DNA of 64,000 nucleotides from assembly GCF_016612535.1 (NCBI RefSeq), contig NZ_JAENXS010000002.1, positions 1,550,001 to 1,614,000 of the forward strand, in the 5' to 3' direction. Source of the DNA: Bradyrhizobium diazoefficiens (lineage in GTDB: Bacteria > Pseudomonadota > Alphaproteobacteria > Rhizobiales > Xanthobacteraceae). This document shows, one piece after another, positions 1-7,631 of this stretch (position 1 is its first letter; every line of letters begins with the position of its first letter). The notes under the pieces were generated by a model that was not told where the DNA came from, searched no databases, and worked only from the letters and a program-made list of their open reading frames with translations. The position numbers and the translations under genes are program-made.

Positions 1-1258
1 CGAGGCCGTAGGCGATCGACTCGAACTGGTCGCCTGACATCAGCCGCTCGTTGCCGAACCGATCGGCGAACAGTTTTCGCACCGCGGGCACGAACGAGGT
101 GCCCCCGGTCAAGAACACCTTCTCCACCTCGCGCGCGGTGATGCCGGCCTCGCCCAGCACCTTGTCGACGGTGGCCGCCAGCCGGGCGATGTCGTCGGCG
201 ATCCAGGATTCGAAATTCTTCCGCGTGATGGTCGAGCCGATCTCGACGCCGCCGCCCCTAAAGCGGAAATCCACCTCGTCCTTGGCCGAGAGCGCGACCT
301 TGGCGTCCGAGACCGCGCGGTACAGCGAAAATCCGAGGTCGAGATCGACGATGCTGATGAAATCCTCGAGCAGCGCCGGCTTCAGCGCAGTGCGCGACAA
401 TTCCCTGAGCTCGCGCAGATCGCCGTTGCTCTTCATCAGCGCGAGCTGATGCCAGCGCGCGAGGTTGGTGTAATGGCTGTTCGGGATCGGCAGCACCTTG
501 TCGAACGAGCGGAAGCTCGAGCCTTTGCCGAGCCGCGGCGAGACGACGTGGTCGACGATGCGATAATCGAAGGTGTCGCCCGCAATGCCGATGCCGGCAT
601 GTCCAAGCGGTTCGGCGCGAAGGTTGCCGCCCGCGCGCGAGAAACGCATCACCGAGAAGTCGCTGGTGCCGCCGCCGAAATCCGCAACCAGCACGGTGGC
701 ATCGCGCTCCAGGCGGCGGGCGAAGGAGAACGCGGCGCCCACGGGCTCGTAGACATAGCGGGCGTGACCGGCGCCGAGGCGCTCGAACGCGGCGCGGTAG
801 CGCTGCATCGCCAGCGCGTCGTCGGGATTGCCGCCGGCAAAGCGCACGGGACGGCCGACCGTGATGTTGGCCGCCTCGAAGCCGAATTTGTCGCCGCCAT
901 GGCGCGCCAGCGTCCGCAGGAACGCGGCCAGAATATCCTCGAACTTGAAGCGCTGCCGGAAAACTTGCGTGGTGTTGAAGCTGGAGCTTGCCGCGAAGGT
1001 CTTGAACGACTGGAGGAAGCGGTAGATGTGGCGCCCTTCGAGAAACTGCTCGATGGCCCACGGGCCGCCCTCGGCCTGGGCACCGGCGCCCGGCCGGTCC
1101 TCCCAGAAGCACAGGGCCGAGACGTAGGTGCTGTGCCGTTGTCCGCCGTGATCGAAGCGGATGGCCTCGACCCGGCGGTCGTCCACCGCCAGGGCGACAA
1201 CGGTGTTGCTGGTTCCAAAATCGATGCCGATCGAGACGGCGGGCGAGGCGCTCGACAT
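1..1258 (-). CDS. Hsp70-family ATPase, YegD-like (3' end cut off)
   Basis: The minus strand from an ATG at 1258 is open for 419 codons and leaves the window at the left edge. Residues 10-16 (GIDFGTS) form the phosphate-1 loop of the actin/Hsp70 ATPase fold, FGGGTSDFSV near residue 193 is phosphate-2, and LTGGTSFVP near residue 383 is the adenosine motif. The visible part is almost all ATPase domain. YegD-type relatives are about 425-450 residues and lack the classical peptide-binding domain, so only a short tail is probably missing. Full-length DnaK would be over 600 residues. Its role is probably that of a cytoplasmic chaperone-like ATPase, but clients are unknown and no DnaJ or GrpE partner is nearby. 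The gene stands alone and is divergent from the next gene. Confidence 0.88.
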   Translation of the reverse strand, partial: MSSASPAVSIGIDFGTSNTVVALAVDDRRVEAIRFDHGGQRHSTYVSALCFWEDRPGAGAQAEGGPWAIEQFLEGRHIYRFLQSFKTFAASSSFNTTQVFRQRFKFEDILAAFLRTLARHGGDKFGFEAANITVGRPVRFAGGNPDDALAMQRYRAAFERLGAGHARYVYEPVGAAFSFARRLERDATVLVADFGGGTSDFSVMRFSRAGGNLRAEPLGHAGIGIAGDTFDYRIVDHVVSPRLGKGSSFRSFDKVLPIPNSHYTNLARWHQLALMKSNGDLRELRELSRTALKPALLEDFISIVDLDLGFSLYRAVSDAKVALSAKDEVDFRFRGGGVEIGSTITRKNFESWIADDIARLAATVDKVLGEAGITAREVEKVFLTGGTSFVPAVRKLFADRFGNERLMSGDQFESIAYGL

Positions 1259-1467
1259 GAACCACTCTGCGGGTGATTGGAAAGGGGGCGAACCACTAGC
1301 CGTTTTGCAGTGCGGTGCCAAGACCGCGGCCCATGACTATTCCAGGCGACTTACCTGCCCTTTGAGGCCGAAACGGCACGTTTGGACCCCGAACGGGCCC
1401 CTTTAATGAGGCGTTATGCTGCAATGCGGCAATCCGCATGCTGCTATGCAATGACATCCATAGACAG

Positions 1468-1492
1468 TGGCATCTGGTATACATAGATTGCC
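1468..1492 (+). promoter_or_regulatory. Operator-like motif, copy 1 (upstream of the 45-aa peptide gene)
   Basis: The site has TGGCAT at its left end, TGGTATACAT in the middle (1475-1484) and TTGCC at its right end. Three more sites with the same layout occur within 3.5 kb, each upstream of a gene. The TGGTATACCA-like core resembles operators of GntR/FCD-type regulators; that assignment is inference. Confidence 0.5.
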
Positions 1493-1540
1493 TTTCGAAA
1501 TGAGACAGCAATACTGACCGTCTCGAGAAAGGAAATTCCG

Positions 1541-1678
1541 ATGTCCAAGACCGCTTCCGTCGCGCTCGCGCCCTCCGCCTCGCTGTTCGCCCGCTTCATG
1601 GCCGCGGTTGACCGCTTCCTGATGGCGAGCGCCGAGATCTCCAACCACAACGGCGACCTGCCCCGCTTCGGCCTGTAA
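1541..1678 (+). CDS. Small 45-residue protein of unknown function
   Basis: An ATG at 1541 follows a purine-rich AGAAAGGAA ribosome site at a good distance and opens a 45-codon frame ending at TAA 1676-1678. A strong terminator hairpin follows, so this looks like a complete single-gene transcription unit. The protein starts with an Ala/Ser-rich stretch, has an amphipathic central helix (residues about 15-30) and ends NHNGDLPRFGL. No signal peptide or membrane segment is clear. A copy of the motif shared with the transporter genes lies 49 bp upstream of the start. Function is unknown; co-regulation with the OFA transporters is inferred from that motif. Confidence 0.6.
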   Translation: MSKTASVALAPSASLFARFMAAVDRFLMASAEISNHNGDLPRFGL

Positions 1679-1766
1679 GGACGAGCTCAGGGCAAGGACC
1701 AGGTCAGGTTCGCCGCGTCGAATTGTCGCGTCGGTTGTAAAACCAGCGAACTCCTACTTTTGAACA

Positions 1767-1795
1767 ATGGCCCCGCATCGCGGGGCCATTTCTAT
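1767..1795 (+). terminator. Rho-independent terminator after the 45-aa gene
   Basis: ATGGCCCCGC (1767-1776) pairs perfectly with GCGGGGCCAT (1780-1789) across a 3-base loop and is followed by TTCTATTT. It separates the small gene from the first transporter. Confidence 0.8.
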
Positions 1796-1874
1796 TTGGG
1801 AATCGGCTCATTGGCGCAGCCTCGCAAACGAGGTTGCGTCATAAGCGCACAATGGGCCTGCGCGGCTTGAAGCT

Positions 1875-1898
1875 TGGCATAATGAATACAAAAATGCC
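1875..1898 (+). promoter_or_regulatory. Operator-like motif, copy 2 (upstream of the first OFA transporter)
   Basis: TGGCAT at the left, ATGAATACAA in the middle and TGCC at the right. GGCAT (1876-1880) and ATGCC (1894-1898) also form an inverted repeat. It lies 45-70 bp upstream of the transporter start. Confidence 0.45.
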
Positions 1899-1942
1899 GC
1901 CAACGCTCGCTCAAAAAAACAGAAGCGCTCATTGGAGGATTC

Positions 1943-3232
1943 ATGACCGACATGGTGCAGGCAACAACAGCCCCTACAGCCGCACGCGTCAGCGACACGT
2001 ATCGCTGGACGCAATTGGCGATCGGCGTAGGGGCCATGGTGATGATCGCCAATTATCAATATGGCTGGACGTTCTTCGTCCCCGACATTCAGAAGAAATT
2101 CGGCTGGGATCGCGCCTCGATCCAATGGGCGTTTACGCTGTTTGTTTTGTTCGAGACCTGGCTGGTGCCGGTCGAAGGATGGTTTGTCGATAAATATGGT
2201 CCGCGCCTCGTCGTGCTCGTCGGCGGCGTGCTCTGCGCGGTCGGCTGGGCGATCAACGCGCACGCCACCACGCTCAACGGCTTCTACCTCGGCATGATCA
2301 TCGCAGGCATTGGCGCCGGCGCCGTCTACGGCACCTGCGTCGGCAATGCCCTGAAATGGTTTCCCGACAAGCGCGGTCTTGCCGCGGGCATCACGGCCGC
2401 AGGCTTCGGTGCGGGCTCGGCCCTCACCGTCGCGCCGATCCAGGCCATGATCAAGGACTCCGGCTTCCAGACCACCTTCCTCTATTTCGGCTTGGGACAA
2501 GGCATTGTCATCTGCATCCTCGCCTTCTTCCTGTTCGCACCGAAGTCAGGCCAAGTACCGAACGTCGTGGCGAACGCCGCGCTGGCCCAGAGCCGCCGCA
2601 ACTATCAGCCCACGGAAGTTTTGCGTCAGCCGATCTTCTGGTTGATGTACTTCATGTTCGTGATCGTCGGCGCCGGTGGCCTGATGGTGACGGCGAATCT
2701 GAAGCCGATCGCGGTCGACTGGAAGGTCGACGCCGTGCCGGTCACGCTGATCGGCATGACCATGACCGCGGTGACGTTCGCAGCGACCATCGACCGCGTG
2801 CTCAACGGACTGACGCGTCCGTTCTTCGGCTGGATCTCCGACATGATCGGCCGCGAGAACACCATGTTCATCGCCTTCGGCATGGAAGGCGTCGGCATCT
2901 GGCTGCTCTATCTCTGGGGGCAGGATCCGATCTGGTTCGTGATCCTGTCGGGCTTCGTGTTCTTTGCCTGGGGCGAGATCTACTCGCTGTTCCCCTCGAC
3001 CTGCACCGACACCTTCGGCGCGAAGTTCGCAACCACCAATGCCGGCCTGCTCTACACCGCCAAGGGCACCGCTGCGTTGCTGGTGCCGCTCGCGAACTAC
3101 GTGCAGCAGACCTCCGGCCATTGGGACAACGTGTTCATCATCGCGGCCGGCGCCAACATCCTGGCCTCGCTGCTCGCGGTGTTGGTGTTGAAGCCCTGGC
3201 GCAAGTCGGTGGTCGCGCAATCGACCGTCTGA
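1943..3232 (+). CDS. OFA-family MFS transporter (OxlT-like oxalate/formate antiporter)
   Basis: This 429-residue, 12-helix MFS permease starts at ATG 1943, a few bases after GGAGGA. The loop after helix 2 carries DKYGPR, and GWISDMIGRENTMFIAF follows helix 8, which is the OFA-family signature. YTAKGTAALL in helix 11 holds Lys374, likely equivalent to the substrate-binding lysine of Oxalobacter OxlT (Lys355); an arginine in NGLTRPFFGW may match the second OxlT substrate residue. Known OFA proteins exchange dicarboxylate for monocarboxylate, classically oxalate for formate. A close paralogue follows downstream, and soluble formate dehydrogenase lies about 16 kb away. The exact substrate is not provable from sequence. 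Confidence 0.87.
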   Translation: MTDMVQATTAPTAARVSDTYRWTQLAIGVGAMVMIANYQYGWTFFVPDIQKKFGWDRASIQWAFTLFVLFETWLVPVEGWFVDKYGPRLVVLVGGVLCAVGWAINAHATTLNGFYLGMIIAGIGAGAVYGTCVGNALKWFPDKRGLAAGITAAGFGAGSALTVAPIQAMIKDSGFQTTFLYFGLGQGIVICILAFFLFAPKSGQVPNVVANAALAQSRRNYQPTEVLRQPIFWLMYFMFVIVGAGGLMVTANLKPIAVDWKVDAVPVTLIGMTMTAVTFAATIDRVLNGLTRPFFGWISDMIGRENTMFIAFGMEGVGIWLLYLWGQDPIWFVILSGFVFFAWGEIYSLFPSTCTDTFGAKFATTNAGLLYTAKGTAALLVPLANYVQQTSGHWDNVFIIAAGANILASLLAVLVLKPWRKSVVAQSTV

Positions 3233-3261
3233 CCCGCTTCGCACAAAACCATCTCGCGCAT

Positions 3262-3295
3262 GCGCCCGGCCTCACGGCCGGGCGCTTTCGTTTTC
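3262..3295 (+). terminator. Terminator after the first OFA transporter
   Basis: GCGCCCGGCC (3262-3271) pairs with GGCCGGGCGC (3276-3285) and is followed by TTTCGTTTT, 30 bp after the stop codon. Confidence 0.8.
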
Positions 3296-3376
3296 AGCGA
3301 GGCCTCCCAAATTCTTTAAATCCGAATGGAACTGAGCGTTTTTGCTGCGACGCATCGCAAGATAGGGCTTGCATTC

Positions 3377-3400
3377 TGGAATATGGTATACCAAGCTCGC
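3377..3400 (+). promoter_or_regulatory. Operator-like motif, copy 3 (upstream of the second OFA transporter)
   Basis: TGGAAT at the left, then TGGTATACCA (3384-3393), a perfect 10-bp palindrome, then CGC. This is the most symmetric of the four copies and lies about 90 bp upstream of the transporter start. Confidence 0.5.
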
Positions 3401-3491
3401 TCCAGCGCTTGCGACGATAAGACACAATATTTGCGACATCACGTCATCTTGGCAGTTGATGTCGACCAGACAGGCGCTTGGGAGGTTGTTG

Positions 3492-4814
3492 ATGATTACC
3501 AGCACGGATGGCGCCGTGACCGCTGCGCCGCTTCGCACAGGTTTCCGTTGGCTCCAGCTCGCCATGGGCATCGTCTGCATGGCGATGATCGCCAATTTGC
3601 AATATGGCTGGACGCTATTCGTCGATCCGATCGACGCCAAGTACCATTGGGGTCGCGCGGCGATCCAGCTCGCCTTCACCATCTTCGTCGTCACCGAGAC
3701 CTGGCTGGTTCCGGTCGAAGCGTGGTTCGTCGACAAATATGGCCCGCGCCTCGTCATCATGTTCGGCGGCGTGATGATCGCGTTGTCCTGGGTCCTCAAC
3801 TCCTACGCTGAGTCCCTCCCCGTGCTCTATGCGGCCGCGGTCGTCGGTGGCATGGGTGCGGGCGCGGTCTACGGCACCTGCGTCGGCAACGCGCTGAAAT
3901 GGTTTCCCGATCGCCGCGGTCTCGCCGCCGGCGCGACGGCCGCCGGCTTCGGCGCGGGCGCAGCCCTCACCGTGGTGCCGATCGCGACCATGATCGCGAT
4001 GAGCGGCTATCAGCACGCGTTTCTCACCTTCGGCATCGGCCAGGGCGTGATCGTGTTCATCCTCGCTTTCTTCATCCAGCCGCCGCGGATCTCGATCCCG
4101 CCGAAGAAGAAGCAGCTCAACCTGCCGCAGACCAAGATCGACTTCACCCCGCCGCAAGTGCTGCGCACTCCCATTTTCTGGGTGATGTATCTGGTTTTCG
4201 TCATGGTCGCCTCCGGCGGCCTGATGACCGCGGCACAGATTGCGCCGATCGCGCACGACTTCAAGATCGCCAGCACGCCGGTGACCTTGGTCGGCTTCCA
4301 GATGGCGGCATTGACGTTCGCGATCTCGCTCGACCGCATCTTCGACGGATTTGGCCGCCCGTTCTTCGGCTTTGTCTCCGACACGATCGGCCGCGAGAAC
4401 ACCATGTTCATCGCCTTCGGCACGGCGGCGCTGATGCTGCTGACGCTGTCGGCCTACGGTCACGTGCCGGTGGTGTTCGTGCTCGCGACCGCGGTTTACT
4501 TCGGCGTGTTCGGCGAGATCTACTCGCTGTTCCCCGCCACCTCGGGCGACACCTTCGGCTCGAAGTTCGCAACCACCAACAACGGCATGCTCTACACCGC
4601 GAAAGGCACCGCATCCCTGCTCGTCCCGCTCGCGAGCGTGATCTCGGCTGCCTATGGCTGGAAGGCCGTGTTCGTGGTCGCGGTCGCCTTGAATGCAACG
4701 GCGGCGCTGATGGCGCTGTTCGTGATCAAGCCGATGCGCCGCTCCTTCATCCTCGGCAAGGAAGCCGAGAGCGCCAACGCCGCAACCGCCCCCACCAAGA
4801 CCGAGGCGGCGTAG
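3492..4814 (+). CDS. Second OFA-family MFS transporter (OxlT-like)
   Basis: This 440-residue paralogue of the preceding transporter keeps GTCVGNALKWFPD, GFVSDTIGRENTMFIAF and YTAKGTASLL, with Lys371 at the probable substrate position. An in-frame extension upstream is open, but ATG 3492 is chosen because GGAGG (3481-3485) precedes it and the shared motif sits in the leader. The central loop differs from the paralogue: it carries PPKKKQLNLPQ, and the C-terminus ends in an Ala/Thr/Glu-rich tail. Two tandem, separately terminated copies suggest related substrates such as oxalate, formate or other small carboxylates, possibly with different affinity. Confidence 0.86.
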   Translation: MITSTDGAVTAAPLRTGFRWLQLAMGIVCMAMIANLQYGWTLFVDPIDAKYHWGRAAIQLAFTIFVVTETWLVPVEAWFVDKYGPRLVIMFGGVMIALSWVLNSYAESLPVLYAAAVVGGMGAGAVYGTCVGNALKWFPDRRGLAAGATAAGFGAGAALTVVPIATMIAMSGYQHAFLTFGIGQGVIVFILAFFIQPPRISIPPKKKQLNLPQTKIDFTPPQVLRTPIFWVMYLVFVMVASGGLMTAAQIAPIAHDFKIASTPVTLVGFQMAALTFAISLDRIFDGFGRPFFGFVSDTIGRENTMFIAFGTAALMLLTLSAYGHVPVVFVLATAVYFGVFGEIYSLFPATSGDTFGSKFATTNNGMLYTAKGTASLLVPLASVISAAYGWKAVFVVAVALNATAALMALFVIKPMRRSFILGKEAESANAATAPTKTEAA

Positions 4815-4838
4815 CCGCCACACGCCTTCCCGTCGGTT

Positions 4839-4870
4839 AAAAAGGGGCGCAGCGATGCGCCCCTTTTTCT
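4839..4870 (+). terminator. Terminator after the second OFA transporter
   Basis: A perfect 12-bp stem: AAAAAGGGGCGC (4839-4850) with GCGCCCCTTTTT (4857-4868), six-base loop, ending in a T-run. Confidence 0.85.
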
Positions 4871-4944
4871 TCGTGCCGCGATGACAAACGTCAGCATTGT
4901 TGCCGCAAGATTTTTCGGATCAGCCAAATCCAGTGCTTGACGAT

Positions 4945-4969
4945 TGGCATTATGTATACCACACTTGCC
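4945..4969 (+). promoter_or_regulatory. Operator-like motif, copy 4 (upstream of the CBS-domain gene)
   Basis: TGGCAT, then ATGTATACCA (4952-4961), then TTGCC. It lies 27 bp upstream of the CBS-protein start. TTGACG (4937-4942) just upstream could be part of a promoter, but no convincing -10 is placed at standard spacing. Confidence 0.5.
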
Positions 4970-4995
4970 CCCATCATTCACCCAGGGAGGTTGCA

Positions 4996-5421
4996 ATGCT
5001 GGTCGGAGACATTCTGCGCAAGAAGACACCGCGCGTTGTCACGGTGCGAATGAACGAAACGGTGGGTATCGCCGCCAAGCTGATGCGCGCCAACAACATC
5101 AGCGCGCTGGTGGTGAAGGACGTGGTCCGCTCGGAAGGAAACACCGCGGTCGGCATGTTCACCGAACGCGACGTGGTGCGCGCCGTCGCAGAGCACGGCG
5201 CCAACGCGGTCAACGTCAAGGTCTCCCAGCTCGTCTTGGTGCAGCAGCTCATCTCCTGCACCTCGACCGACACGATCGAGCACGTCAGGCATCTGATGAA
5301 CCGGAATCACATCCGGCACCTGCCCGTGATCGACGATTACAGCCTCGTCTCCGTCATCAGCATGCGCGACATCGCCGCTGCGGTTGACGAGGCGACCAAC
5401 AGCACGCCGCAAGCAGCTTAA
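4996..5421 (+). CDS. Two-CBS-domain protein
   Basis: ATG 4996 follows GGGAGG and opens a 141-residue protein made almost entirely of a CBS pair. The first CBS motif spans about residues 8-70 (with GMFTERDVVRAV) and the second about 77-135 (with SVISMRDIAAAV). CBS pairs bind adenosine nucleotides such as AMP, ATP or SAM and act as energy or redox sensors. Stand-alone versions are cytoplasmic regulators whose partners are rarely known. The motif shared with the OFA transporters precedes it, so it may report cell energy state to that pathway. The next gene begins 97 bp later on the same strand. Confidence 0.85.
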   Translation: MLVGDILRKKTPRVVTVRMNETVGIAAKLMRANNISALVVKDVVRSEGNTAVGMFTERDVVRAVAEHGANAVNVKVSQLVLVQQLISCTSTDTIEHVRHLMNRNHIRHLPVIDDYSLVSVISMRDIAAAVDEATNSTPQAA

Positions 5422-5518
5422 AGCGGCACAACACTCTTCCCTCTGCGACGACCGGCCCCGGCTCGGATACCTCCGAGCCGGACCGGATCTTTCGTCCCAA
5501 AATTCCGGCGAGGATTTC

Positions 5519-6538
5519 ATGAAGATTTGCATCTACGGCGCCGGCGCGATCGGCGGATATCTTGGCGTCCAGCTGGCGCGAGCTGGTGCCGATGTCAGCC
5601 TGATCGCGCGCGGCGCGCACCTCGCCGCGATGCGCGAGAACGGCCTGACGCTGCTCGCGGGTGAGGAGAAGCACACGGTCTATCCCCGCTGCACCGACAA
5701 CCCCGCCGAGCTCGGCATACAGGATTACGTCATCGTCACGCTGAAGGCGCACTCGATCACCGGTGTGATCGAGAAGATGCAGCCGCTGCTCGGGCCCCAC
5801 ACCCGCATCGTCACCGCGGTCAACGGCATCCCCTATTGGTACTTCCACAGGCACGGCGGCGATTACGAGAACGCGACGCTGGAGAGCATCGATCCCGGCG
5901 CGCGGCAATGGCGCGAGCTCGGAGCCGAACGCGCCATCGGCTGCATCGTCTATCCCGCCACCGAGATCGAGGCGCCCGGCGTGATCCGCCACGTCTACGG
6001 CAACAATTTTCCGCTCGGCGAGCCCTCCGGCGAGATTACATCGGACGTGCAGCGCCTTGCCGACCTGTTCGTCGCGGCCGGGCTGAAGGCACCGGTGCTC
6101 GACCGCATCCGCGACGAGATCTGGCTGAAACTCTGGGGCAATGTCTGCTTCAACCCGATCAGCGCGCTGACCCATGCGACCCTCGACGTGATCTGCACCG
6201 ATCCCGCTACGCGGGCGCTGTCGCGCGCGATCATGGTGGAGACGCAAGGCATCGCCGAAACCTTCGGCGTCAAATTCCGCGTCGATGTCGAGCGCCGTAT
6301 CGAGGGCGCCCGCAAGGTCGGCGCGCACAAGACCTCGATGCTTCAGGATCTCGAGCGCGGCCGTCCGATGGAGATCGACCCGCTCGTCACCGTGGTGCAG
6401 GAGATGGGCCGGCTGACCGGGCGCCCGACGCCGGCGCTGGATTCGGTGCTGGCGATGGTGACCCAGCGCGCCCGCATCGCCGGTCTCTATGACGGCGTCT
6501 CGGCACCGAGCGATCCCCGCGCAATGGCGGTGGCATGA
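5519..6538 (+). CDS. Ketopantoate reductase-like (ApbA/PanE-family) oxidoreductase
   Basis: The protein is 339 residues from ATG 5519. It opens with a Rossmann nucleotide-binding motif, IYGAGAIGGYLG (residues about 4-15), followed by the C-terminal helical ApbA domain. KLWGNVCFNPISALT carries the family Lys/Asn region used for catalysis and substrate contact. The family reduces 2-dehydropantoate to pantoate with NADPH, but many paralogues act on other 2-keto or 2-hydroxy acids. Here the stop overlaps the start of a fumarylacetoacetate-hydrolase-family gene (ATGA), so the pair probably acts in a catabolic route rather than in pantothenate synthesis. The substrate is unknown. Confidence 0.82.
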   Translation: MKICIYGAGAIGGYLGVQLARAGADVSLIARGAHLAAMRENGLTLLAGEEKHTVYPRCTDNPAELGIQDYVIVTLKAHSITGVIEKMQPLLGPHTRIVTAVNGIPYWYFHRHGGDYENATLESIDPGARQWRELGAERAIGCIVYPATEIEAPGVIRHVYGNNFPLGEPSGEITSDVQRLADLFVAAGLKAPVLDRIRDEIWLKLWGNVCFNPISALTHATLDVICTDPATRALSRAIMVETQGIAETFGVKFRVDVERRIEGARKVGAHKTSMLQDLERGRPMEIDPLVTVVQEMGRLTGRPTPALDSVLAMVTQRARIAGLYDGVSAPSDPRAMAVA

Positions 6539-7323
6539 TGGAGAGCGAGATGAAAAAATGGCTCCGCTTCCGCCACGCCGGCGCGACCGGCTTCGGCACG
6601 CTGACGTCATCGGGCATCGCCGTGCATGACGGCGAGATGTTCGGCCGCAACGTCAGCACCGGCAAGCTTCTGGCGCTGTCGGAAGTCGAGTTGCTCGCAC
6701 CTTGCGCACCCAGCAAGATCGTCGCGCTCTGGAACAATTTTCACGCGCTCGCGGCCAAGCTGAACCAGCCCGAGCCGCCGGAGCCGCTGTATCTGCTCAA
6801 GGCCACCACCACCATCACGACCCCAGGCGCCGTGATCCGCCGTCCCTCTTATTACGACGGCAAGACCACCTATGAGGGCGAGCTCGGCATCGTCATCGGC
6901 AAGACCTGCGCCCGCGTCTCGCCGGCCGAAGCGGACAGCTTCATCTTCGGCTACACCTGCGTCAACGACATCACCGCCAACGACATCCTCACCAGCGATC
7001 CCACCTTCCCGCAATGGGCCCGCGCCAAAGGCATCGACGATTACGGTCCGTTCGGCCCTGTGATCGCCACCGGCCTCGATCCGGCAAAGCTCACGGTGCG
7101 CACCATCCTCAACGGCGCGGAGCGGCAGAACTATCCGATATCGGACATGATCTTCAGCGCGCAAGAGCTGGTCAGCAAGATCTCCCACGACATGACCCTG
7201 CTCCCCGGCGACCTCATCGCGGTCGGCACCTCGGTCGGTGTCGGCGTCATGAAGGAGCCTGCGAATATTGTGACGGTGGCGATCGACGGCATCGGCGAGC
7301 TGACCAACGAGTTTCGGCTGTAG
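6535..7323 (+). CDS. Fumarylacetoacetate hydrolase-family protein
   Basis: This 262-residue FAH-fold enzyme overlaps the preceding stop by 4 bp. TYEGELGIVIGK supplies the Glu-x-Glu metal ligands and VNDITANDI the aspartate ligand of the Mg/Mn site. GDLIAVGTSVGVG is the conserved late loop. Family members hydrolyse or decarboxylate acyl-pyruvates, oxaloacetate or homoprotocatechuate-derived ring products. An internal ATG at 6550 preceded by GAGAGCGAG is a possible alternative start giving a protein five residues shorter. Coupling to the ApbA/PanE-like gene suggests one pathway; the substrate cannot be told from sequence. Confidence 0.85.
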   Translation: MMESEMKKWLRFRHAGATGFGTLTSSGIAVHDGEMFGRNVSTGKLLALSEVELLAPCAPSKIVALWNNFHALAAKLNQPEPPEPLYLLKATTTITTPGAVIRRPSYYDGKTTYEGELGIVIGKTCARVSPAEADSFIFGYTCVNDITANDILTSDPTFPQWARAKGIDDYGPFGPVIATGLDPAKLTVRTILNGAERQNYPISDMIFSAQELVSKISHDMTLLPGDLIAVGTSVGVGVMKEPANIVTVAIDGIGELTNEFRL

Positions 7324-7330
7324 GGCTCTT

Positions 7331-7432
7331 GTCATTCCGGGGCGCGACGAAGTCGCGAGCCCGGAATCCATCGGGCGGCAGCGACGCAGACGAATGGATT
7401 CCGGGCTCGCGCTGCGCGCGCCCCGGAATGAC
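7331..7432. repeat. Long palindromic intergenic repeat (about 102 bp)
   Basis: GTCATTCCGGGGCGCG at the left is the reverse complement of CGCGCCCCGGAATGAC at the right, with a second inner pair around GCGAGCCCGGAATCCAT. It fills most of the 308-bp gap after the FAH gene. The layout resembles the dispersed hairpin repeats common in Bradyrhizobium genomes. No coding sequence is seen in the gap. Confidence 0.8.
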
Positions 7433-7631
7433 GGCCAATGGTGTTGGCACCGCCGCCCCCGCAAAAATTCGGAAAAACCCAGCATTCCCCGCGCCGCCCT
7501 CCACCGACCGGCTGACGCGGCCGGCTGTGGATCGCGCAACCGGACGCATCTCGTACCCGCCCGCCCCTTGATCTCGGTTCCGCTCTCCAATAGCAATCAT
7601 GGCGAGATTGTGCCGGCGTGGGGGCGTCACG

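Noticed and set aside
258..1265. 335-codon frame overlapping the Hsp70-like gene
   Set aside because: It is out of frame with the recognisable ATPase motifs and reads as Arg/Ala/His-rich noise.
1468..1492. Sigma-54 promoter reading of TGGCAT...TTGCC
   Set aside because: Sigma-54 sites need about 5 bp between the GG and GC elements; here the gap is about 14 bp in all copies.
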